Shown here piece by piece: positions 4,046 to 7,315 of a stretch of DNA of 7,315 bases. This stretch comes from Sulfurimonas sp. Its GTDB lineage: Bacteria > Campylobacterota > Campylobacteria > Campylobacterales > Sulfurimonadaceae. The position numbers and the translations under genes were made by a program. The notes beneath the pieces are model-generated. The model saw only the letters and a program-made list of their open reading frames with translations. It was not told where the DNA came from and did not search any database. The stretch covers positions 1 to 7,315 of the forward strand of contig JAFLJV010000115.1 of the NCBI GenBank assembly GCA_022712845.1, in the 5' to 3' direction. Positions within the stretch are counted from its first letter, which is position 1. Each line of letters opens with the position of its first letter.

Positions 4046-4543
4046 ATGGAAAAAATTGAACCTATGACACTATTTGGATATGAAAAACTCCAAGCAGAAG
4101 TTAAAAATTTAAAAATGGTAAAAAGACCTCAAACTGTAAGAGATATAGAAACAGCACTAGAGCATGGTGATTTAAAAGAAAATGCTGAGTATCATGCGGC
4201 AAAAGAGCAGCAAAGATTTATTGATGGTCGTTTAGCAGACCTTGCAGAACTTATAGGGTGTGCAAAGATTGTTGACCCAAGTGAATTAGAACACGCCAAG
4301 ATAAGTTTTGGCTCAACTGTTGTTATGACTGATATGAATACAGATGAGGAGCTTACTTATACTATAGTTGGTGGATGTGAATCTAATCCAGATATTGGTC
4401 TTATCTCTTTTGGTTCACCTTTAGCAAAACAGCTCTTAGGTAAAGAAGAAGGTGATGAGGTTAAAGTTCAACTTCCTGGTGGAAAAAAAGAGTTTGAAAT
4501 TGATGAAGTGAGATATCAGGAGATAGTTTTTGAGTGTAATTAA
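4046..4543 (+). CDS. greA: Transcription elongation factor GreA
   Basis: GreA enters the RNA polymerase secondary channel and stimulates cleavage of backtracked transcripts. The 165-residue protein has the N-terminal antiparallel coiled coil (about 8-80). At its tip is GDLKENAEYHAAKEQQ (41-56), where D42 and E45 are the acidic residues that coordinate the catalytic Mg2+. The C-terminal FKBP-like domain (about 86-160) carries the hallmark ISFGSPLAKQLLGKEEGDEVKVQLPGG pattern. Length is slightly above the E. coli protein (158) because of a six-residue N-terminal addition; MTLFGYEKL at residue 7 matches the usual start region, but the Shine-Dalgarno AAGAGA favours the ATG given. GreB is less likely because the C-domain motif is of GreA type. 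It is the first gene of a compact run: argC begins 14 nt before its stop. Confidence 0.97.
   Translation: MEKIEPMTLFGYEKLQAEVKNLKMVKRPQTVRDIETALEHGDLKENAEYHAAKEQQRFIDGRLADLAELIGCAKIVDPSELEHAKISFGSTVVMTDMNTDEELTYTIVGGCESNPDIGLISFGSPLAKQLLGKEEGDEVKVQLPGGKKEFEIDEVRYQEIVFECN
4518..4532 (+). promoter_or_regulatory. Ribosome-binding site fixing a TTG start for argC
   Basis: AGGAGA (4518-4523) lies inside the 3' end of greA, 6 nt before TTG at 4530-4532. The next residues, SVINVGVVGASGYTG, are the normal ArgC N-terminus, and no in-frame ATG or GTG is available nearby. Confidence 0.8.
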
Positions 4544-5534
4544 TGTTGGAGTAGTTGGAGCTAGTGGATATACAGGGTTAGAACTTGTAAAGATACTAAT
4601 AAATCATCCAAAATTCAATCTTGCATATGTTTGTAATTCTGAGGGTGGAGTAATGCTTAGTGAGCTTCATCCATCCCTTAGTGGTGTTTATGAATGCAAA
4701 GTTTTAAAAGCAGATATTGATGATATGGCACAAGAGTGTGAACTTATATTTTTAGCACTCCCTCATAAAACAGCAATGGCATATGTAAAACCTCTTATAG
4801 CTAAAGGTGTTAAAGTAGTTGATTTATCAGCTGACTATAGACTTCCACAAGATATATATGAAGAATATTACTGTCTCCATACGGATGTAAAAAATCTTTC
4901 TCATGTAGTTTATGGTCTTCCTGAACTGTTTCGTAAAGAGTTGAAAACTGCAAAACTTGTAGCAAACCCTGGATGTTACCCAACTTCAGCAATTTTAGGA
5001 CTCCTCCCTTTTATGGATAAAAGAGTTCCAAATACTCCTATAATAATAGATGCAAAAACAGGTGTTAGTGGATCAGGAAAAAAGCTAAGTGAAAGTTCAC
5101 ATTTTGTAAATATACATGAAAATATGTTTTCGTATAATCCTTTAGTTCATAGACATGCTCCTGAGATCGCACAAAAGCTAAATGTAGATTTTGATGAGAT
5201 AAATTTTGTTCCTCACTTAGTTCCTCTAACTCGTGGAATGATGAGTTCTATTTATATACAAGTAAGTGATGATTTTGATGCATTTGAAGTTCTAAGTGAG
5301 TTTTATAAAGATGAGCCACATGTAAGAATAAGTAAAAATCCAGTAGATATGAAAAATGTAGCTGGAACAAACTTTTGTGATATATATGTAAAACAAAAAG
5401 GCAACATACTTTTTATCTCAAGTGCCATAGATAATCTAATGCGTGGTGCATCATCTCAAGCAGTTGTAAATGCAAATATTATGATGGGGTTTGAAGACTC
5501 TTTAGGAATTCCAAATATAGCATATGTCCCATAA
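4530..5534 (+). CDS. argC: N-acetyl-gamma-glutamyl-phosphate reductase
   Basis: ArgC catalyses the third step of arginine biosynthesis, the NADPH-dependent reduction of N-acetylglutamyl phosphate to the semialdehyde. The 334-residue protein has the Rossmann motif GVVGASGYTGLELVKIL (7-23). The active-site segment ANPGCYPTSAILGL (145-158) places the catalytic cysteine at C149. DAKTGVSGSGKK (174-185) and HRHAPEI (207-213), with H209 as the likely catalytic histidine, follow, then the PHLVPLTRGM segment (228-237). Everything needed for activity appears intact. Translation begins at TTG, supported by AGGAGA 6 nt upstream inside greA, giving a 14-nt overlap; the 3' end overlaps the next gene by 11 nt. 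The other arginine genes are not in this window, so the pathway is dispersed, as is common in this bacterial class. Confidence 0.96.
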   Translation: MSVINVGVVGASGYTGLELVKILINHPKFNLAYVCNSEGGVMLSELHPSLSGVYECKVLKADIDDMAQECELIFLALPHKTAMAYVKPLIAKGVKVVDLSADYRLPQDIYEEYYCLHTDVKNLSHVVYGLPELFRKELKTAKLVANPGCYPTSAILGLLPFMDKRVPNTPIIIDAKTGVSGSGKKLSESSHFVNIHENMFSYNPLVHRHAPEIAQKLNVDFDEINFVPHLVPLTRGMMSSIYIQVSDDFDAFEVLSEFYKDEPHVRISKNPVDMKNVAGTNFCDIYVKQKGNILFISSAIDNLMRGASSQAVVNANIMMGFEDSLGIPNIAYVP

Positions 5535-6264
5535 TCCCCTAGAGATAAAAGAGGGCGCATTTATAGTTTCAGATGCACACTATTCACACCAACGACCAGA
5601 GCTACTAAATTTTATAAAAGATATCCATTCAAAAAAACTTCAACCTACACAATTAATTCTTATGGGAGATATCTTTGATGCTCTTTTTGGTGGAGTTGCT
5701 TATACACAAAAAATAAATCAAGAGGCTATAAAACTTTTAAATGAGATATCTGTAGAGATAGAGATGATATATCTTGAAGGTAATCATGATTTTAATCTTA
5801 AAAATATATTTCCAAATGCAAAAATTTTTCCTATATCGGCACAACCAGTTGAAACCACTTGTAATGGTAAAAAAGTTCTACTTGCACATGGAGATATAGA
5901 GGGAGATTTAAGTTACAAAATATATACAGCGATAATTAGAAATCCTTTAATGTTATTTGTATTAAGCAAAATAGATTTTATCTTAGGACATTATATTTTA
6001 AAAAGATTAGATATCTACTTGAGTAAGAAGGATGATTGTAAAGAGTTTACAGGTTTAAAAGAATTTATATCCAAAAGATTATATGGAAAATATAAGTGTG
6101 ATTATTTTATAGAGGGGCATTTTCATCAAAACAAAATAATTAAATATGATGAATTTACTTATACTAATTTAGGAGTTTTTGCATGCAATCAAAGATATTT
6201 TATAGTAGACTATTCAATAGATATGGAGTTATTGCAAGAGAAAACTTTCTATAAAGGTGATTAA
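5524..6264 (+). CDS. Calcineurin-like metallophosphoesterase, probable UDP-2,3-diacylglucosamine diphosphatase (LpxH-like)
   Basis: LpxH hydrolyses UDP-2,3-diacylglucosamine to lipid X and UMP in lipid A synthesis, at the inner face of the cytoplasmic membrane. This 246-residue protein is close to the usual LpxH length (about 240) and has the full metallophosphoesterase set. These are SDAHY (D17, H19), GDIFD (D49), GNHD (N87, H88), AHGD (H122) and GHFH (H199, H201). The insertion at about 127-185 is hydrophobic and basic, as in the LpxH lid that holds acyl chains. One difference stands out: classical E. coli LpxH has GNRD where this has GNHD, so the substrate assignment is less certain than the enzyme class. 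No Shine-Dalgarno lies within 12 nt of the ATG; since it overlaps argC by 11 nt, translational coupling is likely. cheV starts 3 nt after its stop. Confidence 0.8.
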   Translation: MSHNPLEIKEGAFIVSDAHYSHQRPELLNFIKDIHSKKLQPTQLILMGDIFDALFGGVAYTQKINQEAIKLLNEISVEIEMIYLEGNHDFNLKNIFPNAKIFPISAQPVETTCNGKKVLLAHGDIEGDLSYKIYTAIIRNPLMLFVLSKIDFILGHYILKRLDIYLSKKDDCKEFTGLKEFISKRLYGKYKCDYFIEGHFHQNKIIKYDEFTYTNLGVFACNQRYFIVDYSIDMELLQEKTFYKGD

Positions 6265-6267
6265 AAT

Positions 6268-7218
6268 ATGAGTGTAGAAAACGAATTAAAAGTTGGTTCA
6301 AATGAAATGGAACTTGTTGATTTTCGTATTTTCAAAGAAGAAGATGGTGAAATATACGAGGGCATTTATGGTGTGAATGTATCTAAAGTTCGAGAGATTA
6401 TTAAATTTCCTCACTTAACAGAACTTCCAGGTACACCAGAATATATAGAGGGTATTTTTGATTTAAGAGATGTTGTTATTCCTGTTGTAAATCTAGCAAA
6501 ATGGATGAATATTGTAGAGCCAGAGAGCATTAAAAAAGATTTAAGAGTAATAATTACAGAATTTAATCACGTACTGATAGGTTTTGTTGTTCATAAAGCA
6601 AAAAGAATTAGAAGAATAAATTGGGATGATATAGAACCAGCTTCTTTTGTTAGTAATGCTAGTTCACTTGATGGAAGCAAAATAACGGGTGTTACTAGAA
6701 TAGAAGGTGATAATGTGCTCTTAATTTTAGATCTTGAAAGTGTTGTACAAGATTTAGGTTTGTATGAGCCTGATACGCAAAGTGCTCCGAAAAAGATAGA
6801 AACTTTTTCAGGTTTAGCACTTATACTTGATGATAGTCTCACAGCTAGAAAAATTGTTAAAGATGCAGTTGTAAAAATGGGCTTTGATGTTGTTGAAGCT
6901 GGTGATGGTAAAGCAGGTTTAGAAAAACTAGAAGAGCTATATAATATGTATGGTGATGAGATAACAGATCATCTTAAAATAATTATTTCAGATGTAGAGA
7001 TGCCAAAAATGGATGGTTTTCATTTTGCAGCTAATGTTAAAGATGATGAAAGATTTAAAGATATTCCAATTGTATTTAATTCATCAATAAGTGATCATTT
7101 TAGTGAAAACAGAGGTATAGAAGCTGGTGGTGAAGCTTACTTAGTTAAATTTCAAGCAAGCTCATTTTATGATGAAGTAGCACGAGTTATACGTGCACAT
7201 ATGAAGGTAGGAGTATAA
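6268..7218 (+). CDS. cheV: Chemotaxis protein CheV (CheW-like coupling domain fused to a receiver domain)
   Basis: CheV couples chemoreceptors to the kinase CheA and can itself be phosphorylated, tuning receptor-kinase arrays at the inner membrane. The 316-residue protein has a CheW-like domain at about 15-165 (YGVNVSKVREIIKFPHLTELPGTPEYIEGIFDLRDVVIPVVNL at 34-76 is characteristic) and a receiver domain at about 182-313. In the receiver, D188 and D189 form the acidic pair, D242 in SDVEMPKMDG is the phospho-acceptor, S272 is at the Thr/Ser switch position, and K294 is the conserved lysine, so phosphorylation looks possible. AAAGGTGA (6253-6260) is the ribosome-binding site. The gene starts 3 nt after the LpxH-like stop and ends 2 nt before cheA, the usual epsilonproteobacterial cheV-cheA order. 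Confidence 0.97.
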   Translation: MSVENELKVGSNEMELVDFRIFKEEDGEIYEGIYGVNVSKVREIIKFPHLTELPGTPEYIEGIFDLRDVVIPVVNLAKWMNIVEPESIKKDLRVIITEFNHVLIGFVVHKAKRIRRINWDDIEPASFVSNASSLDGSKITGVTRIEGDNVLLILDLESVVQDLGLYEPDTQSAPKKIETFSGLALILDDSLTARKIVKDAVVKMGFDVVEAGDGKAGLEKLEELYNMYGDEITDHLKIIISDVEMPKMDGFHFAANVKDDERFKDIPIVFNSSISDHFSENRGIEAGGEAYLVKFQASSFYDEVARVIRAHMKVGV

Positions 7219-7220
7219 AT

Positions 7221-7315
7221 ATGGATGAGTTTCAAGAGATATTACAAGATTTTTTAATTGAGTCTTTCGAGCTAATTGAGCAGTTAGATCAAGATTTAGT
7301 TGAGTTAGAAAACAC
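7221..7315 (+). CDS. cheA: Chemotaxis histidine kinase CheA, N-terminal fragment (cut by window end)
   Basis: Only about 31 codons are visible. The translation MDEFQEILQDFLIESFELIEQL continues with an acidic amphipathic helix (DQDLVELEN), the first helix of a CheA Hpt (P1) domain. The phosphorylated histidine lies beyond the window, so it cannot be checked. AGGAG (7209-7213) is a strong ribosome-binding site 7 nt before the ATG, and the gene follows cheV by 2 nt, which together with the sequence makes CheA the clear call. CheA autophosphorylates in response to chemoreceptors and passes the phosphate to CheY and probably CheV. Confidence 0.88.
   Translation, partial: MDEFQEILQDFLIESFELIEQLDQDLVELEN

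Noticed and set aside
4810..4992. Leftward open frame inside argC
   Set aside because: It is antisense to a region containing the ArgC catalytic cysteine; no independent support.
6591..6842. Leftward open frame inside cheV
   Set aside because: It is antisense to the CheW-receiver linker of a clear CheV; low-complexity Ser/Leu translation.

Overview
The window reads as chromosomal DNA of a Campylobacterota (epsilonproteobacterial) organism, most like Sulfurimonas and its relatives. The DNA is AT-rich with densely packed genes. CheV directly precedes CheA, and surE, a ThiF/TcdA-like gene, greA, argC and an LpxH-like gene occur together in an arrangement I associate with that group. The taxonomic call is inference from protein style and gene order; no search was run.

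Layout. Positions 1-164 hold no convincing gene, only a possible start codon of a leftward gene at the very edge. Two leftward genes follow: a predicted membrane-anchored coiled-coil protein (165-830) and a polar helical protein of unknown function (886-1455). The latter has a CCGATAT motif upstream that resembles a flagellar sigma-28 -10 element. From 1536 everything runs rightward: surE (1536-2321), a 269-bp noncoding inverted-repeat element (2323-2591), a TcdA/ThiF-like gene (2593-3231), a 49-bp tandem repeat array (3285-3399), a small membrane protein with four cysteines (3383-3760), a small unknown protein (3744-4007), then greA, argC, an lpxH-like gene, cheV and the start of cheA (cut off at the right edge).

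How the genes work together. greA has its own extended -10 promoter. From there to cheA the genes overlap (14 and 11 nt) or are separated by 2-3 nt, so transcription elongation, arginine biosynthesis, probable lipid A synthesis and chemotaxis signalling appear to share one operon. The mix looks like compact genome packing rather than one pathway; only cheV and cheA clearly act together.

Most interesting parts. (1) The MITE-like element fills the surE-TcdA gap to within one base on each side. It can fold into a nested three-way junction, and its right end supplies the Shine-Dalgarno of the next gene. (2) The 49-bp tandem repeats each carry a ribosome-binding site, a start codon and an 18-codon mini-ORF whose TGA overlaps the next start, leading into the four-cysteine membrane protein. 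(3) Two genes have extended -10 boxes exactly 6 nt before the start codon and no Shine-Dalgarno, which predicts leaderless mRNAs.
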